Shown piece after piece: positions 31,991 to 43,638 of a DNA stretch of 64,000 nucleotides (the first letter of the stretch is position 1; the number at the start of each line of letters is the position of its first letter). Origin of the DNA: Bretschneidera sinensis. Taxonomy: Eukaryota; Streptophyta; Magnoliopsida; Brassicales; Akaniaceae. A program made the translations under genes and the position numbers. Under the pieces are notes generated by a model. It did not search any database. It had not been told where the DNA came from and was given only the letters and a program-made list of their open reading frames with translations. The stretch spans positions 64,746,620 through 64,810,619 of the forward strand of contig CM043700.1 in the NCBI GenBank assembly GCA_023935145.1. The letters run 5' to 3'.

Positions 31991-34874
31991 GAATTTGGAC
32001 TATCATTCAACTATTGTACGGGAAAGGGATAATCGAGTTTGAAGTAAGTAAGGAACTGCTATACCCATTGTAACAGATTTATTGTTAAGATGAAAATTAG
32101 ATGGAATAACTAATTGAAATTAAGAATTTTGTTAAGAAATCAAGAAGTTGGGAGTATTAGATTTGACTTCAAAACTAATGAATTAACTTTTGATTGACAT
32201 TTAGTTGGAACTCTTTATGAAGTTTAATCTTAAAATTTATAATGCTATTGATAATATTAGAGATGGAAGGGCTAAAAAGGGGTGGGGGAAATAAAAGTAT
32301 AAAAGTATAAGCTGGGGAAGAAATGAAAATACAAGTTTTTAGAGGAAAGACTACGTATGAATTAAGATATTATGTGTACGAATGAGTAAAAGGTTGGAAA
32401 TTTGAGAAAACTATTAATTTGAGAAGTAGAAGTGAGAATTTGTTAATGAAAGGACTAATGGTTATAAGAGTAAAGGATAAAACCACTATTAAAAAAATTT
32501 GGGATAAAGAATTATTTAAGGTATATCCTTGAGAATTTTCTAAGAGGAATATGGATTGAACGTGAAGTGTAGTGTTTATAACGTGCGGAAGTAGTAGAAG
32601 GAACAAACCTTAAAGTTAAGTAAAGGATTGGAAAAATGCTAAGAGAATACTAATTTGAAGTACGATCGATATCAAAGGAAAGATTTAAATTGATTAGAAT
32701 TATTAGGAAATGTAAGTAAAGATCAAGGATAAATTAAGTTATTATTAAAGTCAACTAAATGATGGAATTGGAGTGGAGAATTTTATATAGAGTTTTTTAA
32801 TTGTAAATAGAAATAATTGGTTCGTTAAAAGTTAATGTGATACTATGAATTAGATTGCAAATTAATACTATTGCTAAAGAGAGATTAGTAAATTTAGAGT
32901 AGTGATGAAGAGTAAGGTGCTTAACTCTTGCTGCTTCAGTGAGTGATATAAAAGCTTATTGGTAGCAATAAGTGAGAAAGTTGGATTAGAGCTAAGTGAA
33001 GTGTCCAAGAAGAAAAGTAAACTACTAAATTGAGCTGTTACTTATTAGATTGTAGAAATTTTTTAAATTATCAAGAAGGTAGATTGTTGTGATTACTTCT
33101 TTCTGTGAGTAACCTTGGAATTGTGAGGTAAACAGATTGAGGAGTTGATTAAAATCTTAGTTGAAATGAGTAAAAAAAATTATGATAACATCGTTAACAG
33201 GTCTTAAGTATAATATCTAAATGAAAAATAAGTTACTGATTAAATTGATGAGGTGATTAGTTGGTAAGTGACCCTGTAAAGAAGCATCTTGGGGAAGACC
33301 CTTAAAATATGAGGTTGAGAGAAAAGAATGGGATTGTTTAGGAATTTAGTCTTTAAAGTTCAAAAGCGAAAAGAATATGTAAGAAGGGAATTATTTTAAA
33401 TAATACTTTTGATTATTAATATGTGAATTGAGAGGGTTGAAAAATGGAACTTTACTAAGTGGATGAAAAAAAAATATGAATCATGGTCGGATTAAGGAAG
33501 GGTTTTGGAAAAACAGTATAGATTATATGATGTGAATATGAAATATTATATTTGAGGACTAGTAGTTATAATGAACTAGCGAAGATTGTTGGATTTATAT
33601 GTACATCATATAGCTAGACATAATTTTCAGTAAGGAAAAATGTGGATATGTAATGTTAAATTATTTTCTAGAAGTTTTGATTTCCTAAACGGACCAAATG
33701 AGGAAGTCAGAAAGAGAAAGACTTAAAAGTGTAATTAAGTTAAGAGAGTAATTCGAGTGTTTAAAATTGTTTGTTAGAAAGAGGGAGGTGGAATAAGGAA
33801 TAAAGAATATTATAGTTCAATAGGCTAAACAAAAAAAAGATCAAATAAGAAGTAAGGAATCTGTACTATCATTCAACTATTGTACAGGAAGGGGATAATA
33901 GAGTTTGAAGTAAGTGAGGAACTACTAGACCCATTGTAACAGATTTATTGTTAAGATGAAAATTAGATGGAATAACTAATTGAAATTAAGAATTTTGTTA
34001 AGAAATCAAGAAGTTGGAAGTATTAGATTTGACTTCAAAACTAATTAATTAACTTTTGACTGACGTTCAGTTGGAACTCTTTATGAAGTTTAATCTTGAA
34101 ATTTGTAATGCTATTGATAATATTAGAGATGGAAGGGCTAAAAAGGGGCGGGGAAAATAAAAGTATATAAGTATAAGTTGGGGAAGAAATGAAAATACAA
34201 GTTTTTAGAGGAAATACTATGTATGAATTAAGATATTATGTGTAAGAATGAGTTAAAGGTTGGAAATTTGAGAAAACTATTAATTTGAGAAGTAGAAGTG
34301 AGAATTTGTTGATGAAATGACTAATGGTTATAAGAGTAGAGGATAGAACCACTCTTAAAAAAATTTGGGATAAAGAATTATTTAAGATATATCCTTTAGA
34401 ATTTTCTAAGAGGAATATGGATTAAACGTGACGTGTAGTGTTTATAACGTGGGGAAGTTGTAGAAGGAGCAAACCTTAAAGTTAAGTAAAGGATTGGAAA
34501 AACGCTAAGAGAATACTAATTTGAAGTACGATCGATATCAGAGGAAATGTTTAAATGGATTAGAATTATGGGGAAACTTAAGTAAAGATCAAGGATAAAT
34601 TAAGTAAGTTATTATTAAATTCAACTAAATGACGGAATTGGAGTGGAGAATTTTATATGGAGTTTGTTAATTGTAAATAGAAATAATTGGTTCGTTAAAA
34701 GTTAATGTGGTACTATGAATTAGATTGCAAAGTAATATTGTTGCTAAAGAGAGATTAGTAAATTTGGAGTAATTATGAAGAGTAAGGTGCTTAACTGTTG
34801 TTGCTTCAATGAGTGATATAAAAGCTTATTGGTAGCAATAAGTGAGAAAGTTGGATTAGAGCTAAGTGAAGTGT
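31991..34874 (+). repeat. long-monomer tandem repeat, about 1,866-bp period
   Basis: GATGGAAGGGCTAAAAAGG starts at 32,262 and 34,128, and GATCAAGGATAAATTAAG at 32,721 and 34,587. Both spacings are 1,866 bp, and the sequence between is collinear with a few percent mismatch. One whole monomer (32,262-34,127) and parts of two others are present before element D interrupts the array at 34,875. On the plus strand at about 33,225-33,315 one frame reads NKLLIKLMR and then EASWG, resembling the end of a chromovirus chromodomain. About 34,620-34,670 reads WNWSGEFYMEFV, resembling the start of a gypsy integrase core. The monomer may therefore descend from the 3' part of a gypsy pol, but this is a weak inference. 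No intact gene. Confidence 0.75.
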
Positions 34875-37056
34875 TGTAATACTCGTAATCATAAAGTAAG
34901 GGTAAAGAAGTAATTTAATAAATATGACATGAAATTAAACTAATATATTTACGCGAAAGAGTTAGTATTAAATAAAATACTTCTTTTGAAAAAAGAAACT
35001 GGACGCGTGAGGACGAACTTCCAAAGAAAAAGAAAAAGAAAATCGGACGTTGGACGTCCAGCAAATGAAAGAACAAGAAAAAGAAAAAAAATAATAACAA
35101 TAAATATGATATTATTATTAAAAAAAAAACCATTTCTTGCAACACCTGGAAGTCCAAGTGTTGCCAGGTGTTGCAATTTAAGTTAAATACAGTTGCATGA
35201 ATTGCAGCTGTAAAATTGAAACAGTGAAGTGCAGCAACCGCCGCTTTAATTCGCTTATAAATTGATTTTTTTCCTTATCAAATTCACTTAGTTTTTTTCA
35301 TTACACGTTTTCTCTAAACATTTGGGGATTGAAAGAAAAGTCAAAAGAACAAAATTTTGAAAGAGTTTTCTGCGGAATTTCATAGAGAATCACGAGAAGC
35401 TATCAGAAAAATAGAAGGTAATAACGAAATGTTAATTTTCGAATTTCTGACATTTATGAAGTTTCTCTGAATTCAAAGTGGGAATTTTCAAAGTGTTTCG
35501 TTTATAACGAAATGAAGAATAAATTATAAATTTAATATAAATACGGTGTCATGTGTTGACGATCTACAACCGGGGCAAATTTTTGAGAGAAACGGGAAAA
35601 AGCAAGGAGGTGATCCACGGGTAGCTTTAAGAGCTACGTGGTGAATTGGATTTACTTTAAGTAATCTAAATAAAAATGAAAAATCTAGAGATAATATTAA
35701 AATAAATTATTAGCTTATGTTTTGATGATAGATAAAGTTTTGGTTGATAGATATGATATGAATATTGGACATGGAAAATAGTATTATGTGAAAAGAGATA
35801 TTTTTGGAATAATAAGTTGATTTAATAATAAAAGCGATAAGTGAAATTGTTGATGAGCTATGGTTGATGTTTTGATACGAATTTTAAGGAGATGAATTTT
35901 AGTGGATCTTGACCAATTTTGATGGATGATTTGGTGTGACTTGGGATGAAATTTAGTGGGTATTGGCAAGCTTTAATAGATGATTTGATGTGATTTGGGA
36001 TGGGAGGAATTTTAGTGGAAGTTTTGTTTATAAATTTGAGAATAATCAGGATAGCCAATTTAAGTGTTTTGAATTTATGTTGTTTTTATATTACTGTTAA
36101 TATGCCTATTTCATAGTATTGTTCATATGCGTATGCATCAAATAAGATAACTGAAAGAACCGGGAAGGGGCCAATCTAATGGAATAACGTGACAGTCGGT
36201 ATATGTTGGAAATAAAAGGGACACTATGATAGCCGGTGTATGCTGAAAATAAATTTCATGACAGTCGGGATAAGTTGGAAAGAATCGGGAAGGGGTCGGT
36301 CTAAGATAATAATAACCTGTTGACAGGTGGGAAGACGTTCCCATCATAATCATTCATGCATGGCATCTGATTTAATTATTGCTTGCATTATTGAAATTCT
36401 GATGTGTGGTGTGTGATTGTGAATTTATTTATAGATGGATGAGTTTCCCAGAGAGACAGTTATGGTAATAAAAACCATTTAAATGGTAGACCTTATGACG
36501 TGAACCTCATCACGAGGTAATTATGAGATAATTGATGGTCTTACGGTGAACCAATAAATAAGAGGAAAAGATTGATAAATAATGGATATGATGACATGTG
36601 AAGTGATAGTGGAGTGTTAATACCAAGTGTATGAGATATAAATTGATTTAAATATTAAAAGTCTGTTTATACAAATGAGTACCTCTAGTAAATTTAATTC
36701 ACTGAGCTTGTGAACCTCACCCCTTATTGTACAATGATTTCAGGTGGTAGGCTTGACAAATAGTTTTGTGACTCGAGGTTCAGAAGAAATCATTTTCTAT
36801 AAGTCACGTATGTGTCAACATCCTCAGACTAATGAAAAAAGAAAATAAAAATTTATTTGTAAATATTCATGCATTTTACGTTGTATAGAATGTTTAAATA
36901 TCAAATTGATGTAAATCCCCTATTGATGGTTGAGGATTGCTGTAAAATTTCTTTTGGTGTTGTTTATTTTCTTTGTTGCATATATGTGTCGTGCTGGGAT
37001 TTTCGAAATGTGATGACACCGTCTCGGGGGTGGCCAACCCGGGATAGGTCGTTACA
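34875..37056 (+). repeat. 5' LTR of element D (2,182 bp)
   Basis: Begins TGTAATACTCG and ends GGTCGTTACA, four bases before the primer-binding site. The sequence CAAGCTTTAATAGATG at about 35,968 is the undisturbed version of the site into which the CRM-like array inserted in the 3' LTR. A plausible TATA box (CTTATAAATTG) lies at about 35,254. No gene; the small open frames are AT-rich shadows. Confidence 0.85.
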
Positions 37057-37060
37057 ATTT

Positions 37061-37072
37061 TGGTATTAGAGC
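37061..37072 (+). promoter_or_regulatory. primer-binding site of element D
   Basis: TGGTATTAGAGC, one base different from the standard initiator-Met-type TGGTATCAGAGC, followed by ATTAGG as in Tekay/Del elements. Confidence 0.8.
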
Positions 37073-37137
37073 ATTAGGTTTTATGATTCTGTAGAGTGCA
37101 TTAAAAGTAAGAAAGTGGAAGATTAAAATAAATTATA

Positions 37138-38400
37138 ATGAACAGTCTGAGGATGACACGTGGACGTGCTAGAGCTAGAGTTAGAGTTATTGATTTGAGA
37201 GGGCGTGGTAGGCCCCAATATTTGGACAAGTTAAGTTTGAGCCTGAATCTGTGGTTTCTAGAAGGGAACGTGTTGATAGTATGATTTATATTAGTAATAT
37301 AATTGATATTAGTAAAGAAATGAGAAAATCTGAAGTTAAAAGAGATGAGCTAAGATAAGCTCTTACACATGCTCTTGAGAAATGAAGGTAACAGATGATA
37401 GAATTGATAGCTTATAGCGTAGACTTGATGAACAGGTTAGAGCAGTGCTTGAGATTGTTGAAAATCCAGTAATAATAAATGTTAAAAAGGGAAAAAGTGA
37501 GTTTATGTACAAGACGTAGAGAGATTGTTTTGTTAGATATATTAAGTTAAATGCCTCATTGTTTAAAGGATCTATGAATCCTTTTAAGCCTGAGTTTTGG
37601 GAGAAACGTGCAGAAAGATTATTTAGCATTTTACCAGTAATTGACAGGCAGATGGTTGCCTTTGATTCGTTTGAGTTAGAAGAAGAAGTTTTAGAATGGT
37701 GGGAGGATATTCTTCCTAGGGTAAGTGAAAATATTGACAAACCCTTAACCTGTATTAGGTTTAAGGTGGTTTTTCTTGATAAATATTTTCCTTAGACTTT
37801 TAGAGCCCAACAAGATAGAGGTTTCACTTATTTGAGGTAAAATATGTCGACCTGACTAAATATGATAGTAGATTTGTGGCTTTGACAAGGGTGGTATCAA
37901 AAATGGTAGACCTAGAGGAGGAGAAGTGTAAGAGGTTCATAAATGAACTATATTTTTGGATTTGATCAAAACTATCTTACATGAGGCATATGGAGTATGT
38001 CAAATTGGTGGATATAGCACTTCAGATTGAGAAGGATGTGATAAAATTTAGAGGAAGGAGGAATTGGCGGAAGAAGTCTAGATTTGAGAAGCCCATAGGT
38101 GGTACTAATATGAGTGTGCAGGGTTGGGGACCACCCAGATGAGGCATTCCTTGTCACAGGGAACTGAAGTACAGAGTCAGAGGCAAGTAGGATCTGTTAC
38201 TTCTGTAGTTTAGGATACTATTGGTGGGACCCTTAGATTTGGGAGACATGTTATGGAATTGGGAGTCATGGCAGAGGAAGTAAGTATACCACCAAGGGGA
38301 AGTAGTAAATTGATGTATGATTTAGAGACAGAAGCTTGTCATAGATATATTCAGATAAAACATTTATTCCATAACTGTTATAATTTGAGGTGCTTGGTAT
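37138..38400 (+). pseudogene. gag: chromovirus Gag, decayed (element D)
   Basis: A likely start at about 37,138 encodes an arginine-rich N-terminus (TRGRARARVRV). The retrotransposon Gag core is in 37,559-37,795: FKGSMNPFKPEFWEKRAERL, EEEVLEWWEDI, FKVVFLDKYFP, the standard order of this domain. Before and after it the frame is broken by stops and shifts, and only scattered similarity continues to about 38,400, including a weak cysteine/histidine cluster near 38,335-38,380 where a zinc knuckle would lie. Confidence 0.7.
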
Positions 38401-40740
38401 ATAGAAAAGGTGGACATATCAATGTTGGTTGATCTTGGTGCAACTGATTACGCCCAAAACATAACGCGGTTATTGTAGTATAGTTTTGGGGTGTCGATTC
38501 CACAGGGAAACAAGTTAATTACGAAAGAAGATGTAAACTTTAACACTAACGATAATGATTAGATGAGAGAATATGAGTTTTGATAATGCAATATTGTGTA
38601 AAGGAATTGTGCGAATATAACGAAGAATATAAATAAGAAATAACAATGTTCCAGGAATCCTCCTTAGGTTCGTTCCCTATTTCCACTCTTGATTCAAATT
38701 TTTATCTCGATTGCAAGTTTCACATCCTAAACAGGCAATCGGAAAGTATTCAATCAAGCACATTTATATCTCTAATATAATTGCTACAAATTACTCTTTG
38801 ATTTCAATTCAAGCACACATGATTTATCTTATAGATTAGCAAGAAACGAGAATATATTGCAATAATGATATCACAGTAATAGCCGATCTATAAGATAAAT
38901 ATACTGAAATCAATTATATCCAAACAACTTGACATAAGAAGAGCTTGACTAGACTTATGTGGAGTAGAAGGATGCAATCACCGGATTGAGTGAAACTAAA
39001 AGAAGAAGAATATAGAATACAGCTATCACATGAACTCAAATCCTTCTTAATTAATCAAAGAGTAAATCATAGACAAAGTTTTAACAATAAGTCCATACAA
39101 ATGAATCAAAAACAGGAAATAAGGAACAATAAAACCCTAACGATTCATCCCTTTCCCTTGTTTGATGATTAGTTAGCCATGAAACTCAAGGTGGAAAAAC
39201 AATATAGATGTTCTCCCCTTGATTTCTTGGCCATGGAGCTCAAGGTGGAAGAACAATGTGGATGTTCACTCCTTGATTTCCAACTCACGAAAACTTAAAC
39301 AGAATGCTAAAAACTTCTCTAATTTGTATCTATAAAAAACTGTCTTTTTTTCTCATCAAGCTCCCTCTCCGGCTGCCAACCTTAAGCATATATTTATAGC
39401 CCACGAGGGAGAGCTGTCTTTGCACAGCCTTAATTTGAGTCTGAATTGGAGTCCAGAAGCATGTGCGCACTGCTGGCTTTGTCTGAGCATGCGCCTGAGC
39501 GCTGGAAAGTGAAGGTGGAACGTGAAGGTGGGTCCAGTGGCATGTGCGCGCTGCTGGCTTTGTCTGAGCGTGCGCCTGGGCGCTGGAAAGTGAAGGCTGG
39601 AATGTGAAGGTGGGTCCAGTAGCGTGTGCGTGTGTCCAAGTGTGCGCCTGGGCCCTGGAAAGTAAAGGTGCAGCGTTAGTTGGCGAGGGGCGCGGCGCTG
39701 ATGGCCGAGGGGCGCAGCGCTGGTTCATGGGCGCCTAGGCGCTCACTCTTGTTTGCCTGGGAGCTGGAGCGCTGGTTCATGGGCACCTAGGTGCTCTCTT
39801 GTTTGCCTGGGCGCTGGGGTGCTGGTTCATGGGCACCTAGGCGCTCACTCTTGTTTTCCTGGGCGCTGGGGCGCTGGACAGTGAGAGGTGAGGCGCTGGG
39901 CTTTGTTCTGGAGGCCTGAACTGTTTCCGCTAAAACTGCAATAACTTTCACTAGAAAAATCTTTTTTTCGAACCATAAAATTCTCTAGAAAATAGACTTC
40001 CGGATCTTTCTAAGAATATATGGTTCATCTTCTGGTTCTTCCTACATCAATACAGTTTAATCTGCAAAGATGATAGATTTGTACAGGAAATTCTGGCAAT
40101 TTAGTGAAACTCCTTCAGCTTGTATGCAGAAGTGCACACACTAGTGTGCCTACCATTAACTTGTTCCAAAGTGATGCACACACTTGTGTGCAGTCTTTTA
40201 ACTCAATTTACTTTATTTCTCCAACCTTGGTTTAGTCTTTTAATCATCTTTAAATCATTTTTGGAAATGTCTAAACCTTGGACAAAAACGAGCACCGACA
40301 CCCAAGATCTTTTGGCGCTTTAAACATGGATCGCTTTATCATCTCTTTTGTACTCAACGCACTTGAAAATGCATCGAATTAAGTCAATGATTTATGAATA
40401 ACACTTTAGAGTTATCAACATGTAAAAGTGCGATTACGATCGAGATTAACCCTAAAGTGTTAACAATTAAGTATTGTTTAAATGCATTTTATGACTCTCA
40501 TCAGCAACCCATTCTTTTACATCCAGTATTCATATGAAGTCTATTGAAGTATGTAGTAGTCCTTTAATGCAAAAATATTTCTATTGAAGTTCCCACTAGA
40601 GACAGAGTGATAATTATAAATGTTTACAAGGGTTATGTGATTCATATCATTGATAGAGAATCAGAAGCTATTTATCTTTAAATATAATATAGTTTTGGGA
40701 ATGATTTGGTTGTCGACGTATTATTGGGTTTATTTTTTCC
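38401..40740 (+). pseudogene. pol: chromovirus protease split by a solo LTR (element D)
   Basis: The protease active-site region reads VDLGAT up to 38,444, where the solo LTR begins. The frame resumes after the second GCAAC (40,504-40,508) with codons matching HSF and serine-rich residues, as expected for the rest of the motif. The insertion therefore fell inside the catalytic DxGA motif. Downstream, to about 40,740, the domain continues with stops. The active-site second residue is leucine, whereas serine is usual in this lineage. Confidence 0.7.
38445..40503 (-). repeat. solo LTR of the element A family (2,059 bp)
   Basis: Flanked by perfect five-base TSDs GCAAC (38,440-38,444 and 40,504-40,508). 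On the minus strand it begins TGATGAGAGTC and ends GGGCGTAATCA, matching the LTR at 3331-5297 along its length. No internal region or second LTR is present, so it formed by LTR-LTR recombination after insertion. It carries three 50-52-bp GC-rich subrepeats (about 39,720-39,890), an 81-bp repeat (about 39,430-39,620) and a minus-strand TATA box (about 39,389-39,400). The open frames 39,330-39,728 and 39,430-39,639 follow these subrepeats. Confidence 0.95.
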
Positions 40741-40984
40741 AGATAAAAGGTAGTGTTCGAGATATGGACATGAGGAGTGTAACTTTCAGAGAGAGCGTAA
40801 GATACTCTTGAACAATCTCATTTTGCGCTGACCACTAGGAGATGGTTGAAGAAGGGTGGTGAGGAATATTTGGCATACAAAATGGACTCTATACAGGAAA
40901 ATAGGAAGTTAGAATAAATCTTAGTGGTGAAAGATTATTCTAATGAAATTCTTAATGAGTTGTCTAGGTTATCTCCAAGTATGG

Positions 40985-41755
40985 ATATAAAATTCTCTAT
41001 TGATGTGACACCCGGAGCATCACATGTATTTAATAGCACCATACAAAGTGACACCCACTGGGTTAAGAGAGCTGAAAGTCCAAGAGTTGTTAGATAAAAA
41101 ATTTATTCGATTTTAGTGTATCATCAGGAGGAGGCCATGTAGTGTTTGTGAAGAAGAAAGACAGAACAATGAGTTTTGGTATAGACTACAAATAGTTGAA
41201 TAAGAAAAAATATCTTTTACCCAGGATAAATAAATTGTTTGAGTAGTGCAAGGAGTGAGAGTATTTTCTAAGATATACTTGAGATCAGGTTGTCACCCAT
41301 CTGAGAATAAAAGAAAGAGACGTGTCTAAGACTGCTTTTATGATATGTTATGGTCATAAGGGTCTGGTGATGCCATTTGGGTTGACTAATGTTCCAGAAA
41401 CATTCGCAGACTGGATGAATAGAGTGCTTAAACTATATCTCAACAAGTGTATGGTTGTATTTAACTTTCTGATATAATCTAAGAAGGAAGAACAACATGT
41501 GAAACATTAGACAATGTGTTAGAGATCCTGAGGAGAGAGAAATTATATGCAAAGTTCTCTAAGTGTGAGTGTTGGCTGAATGGAAAAACTTTCTTGGAAC
41601 ATGTAATAATGGGAAATGGATAGCAGTTGATTTACAAAAGATAGAGACAATGTTAAGTTGGGAGAGACCAACTAATGTGACTAAGATTAGAGTCTTCTTA
41701 GGGTTAGCTGGTTATTATAGAAGATTCTTTCAGAAATTTTTATTATTGTAATACG
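40985..41755 (+). pseudogene. pol: chromovirus reverse transcriptase, decayed (element D)
   Basis: Recognisable remnants in several frames: the PxxLKELK-like block near 41,045-41,100, FVKKKD-like wording near 41,150, KIDLRSGYHQ-like wording near 41,275, MPFGLTN near 41,365-41,390, and FLGLAGYYRRF in the 60-codon frame 41,569-41,751. The catalytic FIDD-type motif expected near 41,455-41,485 is destroyed and followed by a stop. Frameshifts and nonsense codons lie between the blocks. It is much more decayed than the CRM-like units nested in the same element, consistent with D being older. Confidence 0.75.
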
Positions 41756-41799
41756 GTTGAATAGACTGACCAGGAAAAAGGTGAGATTTGTATGGTGAG

Positions 41800-42230
41800 G
41801 GAAGTGTGAGAAAATTTTTCAATTTCTAAAGGAGATATTGACTACAGCTCCAGTATTGGTGTTTTCCTTTGGGTGATGAAGGATTTGTGGTGTATAGTGA
41901 TACGCCACATCAATGATTGGGATATGTGTAACATAGGAAAGCTGTTGCCCATACTTCTAGGCAATTGAAGATTCGTGATAGGAATTACCATACTCATGAC
42001 TTAGAATTGGCTGCTATAGTGTTTGCTTTAAAAGATTGGAGACATCATCTGTATGGAGCTACTTGGGAGATATTCATGGGTTATAAGAGTTTGACATACT
42101 TACCTACCGAAAGAGAGTTGAGTTTGAGGCAAAGATGGTGGATGGAGTAATTAGTAATTATGATTGTACAATTCACTATCATCTAGAAAATGAGAAGGTG
42201 ATAGTTGATGCATTGAGTAGAAAGTCTACA
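41800..42230 (+). pseudogene. pol: chromovirus RNase H, decayed (element D)
   Basis: Starts with wording like TAPVLVF and VVYSD near 41,845-41,900. The frame 41,965-42,150 reads [20 protein letters not shown], the conserved RNase H core of gypsy elements, then a degraded [18 protein letters not shown] stop near 42,150 is followed in another frame by a DALSRK block (about 42,205). Confidence 0.75.
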
Positions 42231-42376
42231 AGAAGTTTAACTGCTATTGGAAGTCCTTATGTGAAATTGATAATAGATTTAAGAGAGATAAGAATGAAGT
42301 TGAATATCAATGATAGAGGATCATAGTTAATGAATATAGTTATACAGTAATCCATAATAAAATGCTTTAGAGATGC

Positions 42377-42534
42377 AAGGTAGAGATGAAGAGATAGAAA
42401 AGATTAAGCATTGAGTGCTTACTAGAAAGCGTTTTGAGTTCAAAATTTGAGATGGAAGGTAGAGATGAAGAGATAGAAAAGATTAAGCATTGAGTGCTTA
42501 CTAGAAAGCATTTTGAGTTCAAAATTTGAAATGA
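42377..42534. repeat. 79-bp tandem duplication inside element D pol
   Basis: AAGGTAGAGATGAAGAGATAG begins at 42,377 and 42,456, and both units end near TTCAAAATTTGA, with very few mismatches. It separates the RNase H and integrase remnants. Confidence 0.8.
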
Positions 42535-42559
42535 GGGTATTTTGGTACTGGAACATGAA

Positions 42560-43500
42560 TTTGTGTTCCCAATGATGCGGAGTTGAGAAAGGAGATAATA
42601 AGGCAGGCACATTATGATGTAGATTCGATGCAACCAAGTAACAATAAGATATATAGAGGATGGAGATAGAATTTCTAGTGGTCAAGATTGAAAAAGGATG
42701 TAGCTGAGATTGTGAGGTTGTATAGAGCACCATTAAGCACAGTGTCAAATAGAGATGATAGATTTACATCTTGATTTTGGAGAGACTTTCAGAAAGCCAC
42801 GGGTACACAGTTATAATATAATTTTTTATGCTCAGATAGAACAAATTTTTAGAGAACTAGAAGATATGTTAAGGACAAATGTGATGAATTTATCAGTAAG
42901 TTGGGATGCTTACATGCCATCGATTGAAGTTGCTTATAATAATCAGTATCAAACTAGTATTTGGATGGCATCGATTGAAAAATTTTATGGTAGGAGGTGT
43001 CAAACTCCTATATGATGGGAAGAAATGGGAGAGAGAAATATATCTAGTCCATCCATTATTTGAGTTAACAACTGAGAAGATTAAATTGGTTAGAGAGAAC
43101 CGTAAAGTAGCACAAAATAGACCAAATAGCTATGCTAATAATAAAGGAAGACCTCCTGAGTTTCACGTAGATGATTGGGTGTATTGGAAAAAAAAATATC
43201 TAAATAAAAATGTGTATTGAGATTTAAATAGGAAAAGAAAGTTGAATCTGAGGTATGTGGGACCCTATGAGGTTGTTGAGAAAGTTGGGCTAGTTGTGAG
43301 TAGACTGGAGTTGCCTCCAGAATTAAAACATTTATATAATGTATTTCATGTTTAACTTTTAAGAAAGTGTCTACATGATGAATATTAAAATATTTTGAGC
43401 AAAGCTATAAAAATTCAGAAGGACTGGGCTTATATACAAGTACCACTGAGAATTTTAGACAAAAAGAACAAATCTTGTATAAATAATTATATTAGTTTAA
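42560..43500 (+). pseudogene. pol: chromovirus integrase with chromodomain remnant, internally deleted (element D)
   Basis: Begins with wording of the zinc-binding region (RKEIIRQAHYD near 42,588-42,620). It then passes within 100 bp to wording around the second catalytic aspartate (NRDDRFTS near 42,745), so the part of the core with the first aspartate is deleted. The frame 42,755-43,015 keeps ELEDMLR, VAYNNQYQTSI and YGRRCQTP. The frame 42,906-43,220 continues with TTEKIKLVREN and RPPEFHVDDWV. The C-terminal GPYEVVEKVG and LPPEL blocks lie near 43,265-43,330. A chromodomain-like remnant (VPLRILDKKNKS) is visible near 43,440-43,475. Not functional. Confidence 0.75.
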
Positions 43501-43599
43501 GTTCTGTGGGGGAATAAGGATGTTGAAAAAAAAAATTACGTAAAAGCGTGAGACAATTATGAAGAAGTATTGTTCACAATTGTTCTTGAGTTAGGTAAG

Positions 43600-43638
43600 G
43601 AAATTTCGGGGACGAAATTTTTGTAAGGTGGGTAGAAT
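43600..43638 (+). promoter_or_regulatory. polypurine region of element D
   Basis: The conserved GGGGACGAAATTTTTGTAAG block and GGTGGGTAGAAT directly precede the 3' LTR start (TGTAATACCCG at 43,639). This arrangement is typical of Tekay/Del elements. Confidence 0.65.

Larger units (their letters stand above)
21673..32328 (+). repeat. tandem duplication, copy 2 (10,656 bp)
   Basis: Second copy of the unit, offset by 10,662. Its right end runs without a break into the long-monomer repeat, so this end is the native context, whereas copy 1 has the native left context. I saw no mismatch to copy 1. Confidence 0.95.

Noticed and set aside
39330..39728. 132-codon frame in the solo LTR (and 102 codons at 4113-4421 in LTR A)
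   Set aside because: Both follow GC-rich subrepeats upstream of the TATA box, would not be in the element transcript, and differ in frame and length between the two LTRs.
38445..40503. Large interruption of element D considered as an intron or as host DNA
   Set aside because: Perfect TSD and full-length match to LTR A show that it is a solo LTR.
34875..43638. Endogenous plant pararetrovirus
   Set aside because: LTRs, a primer-binding site one mismatch from the initiator-Met type, a polypurine tract, integrase and a chromodomain remnant are present; this is a Ty3/gypsy chromovirus.
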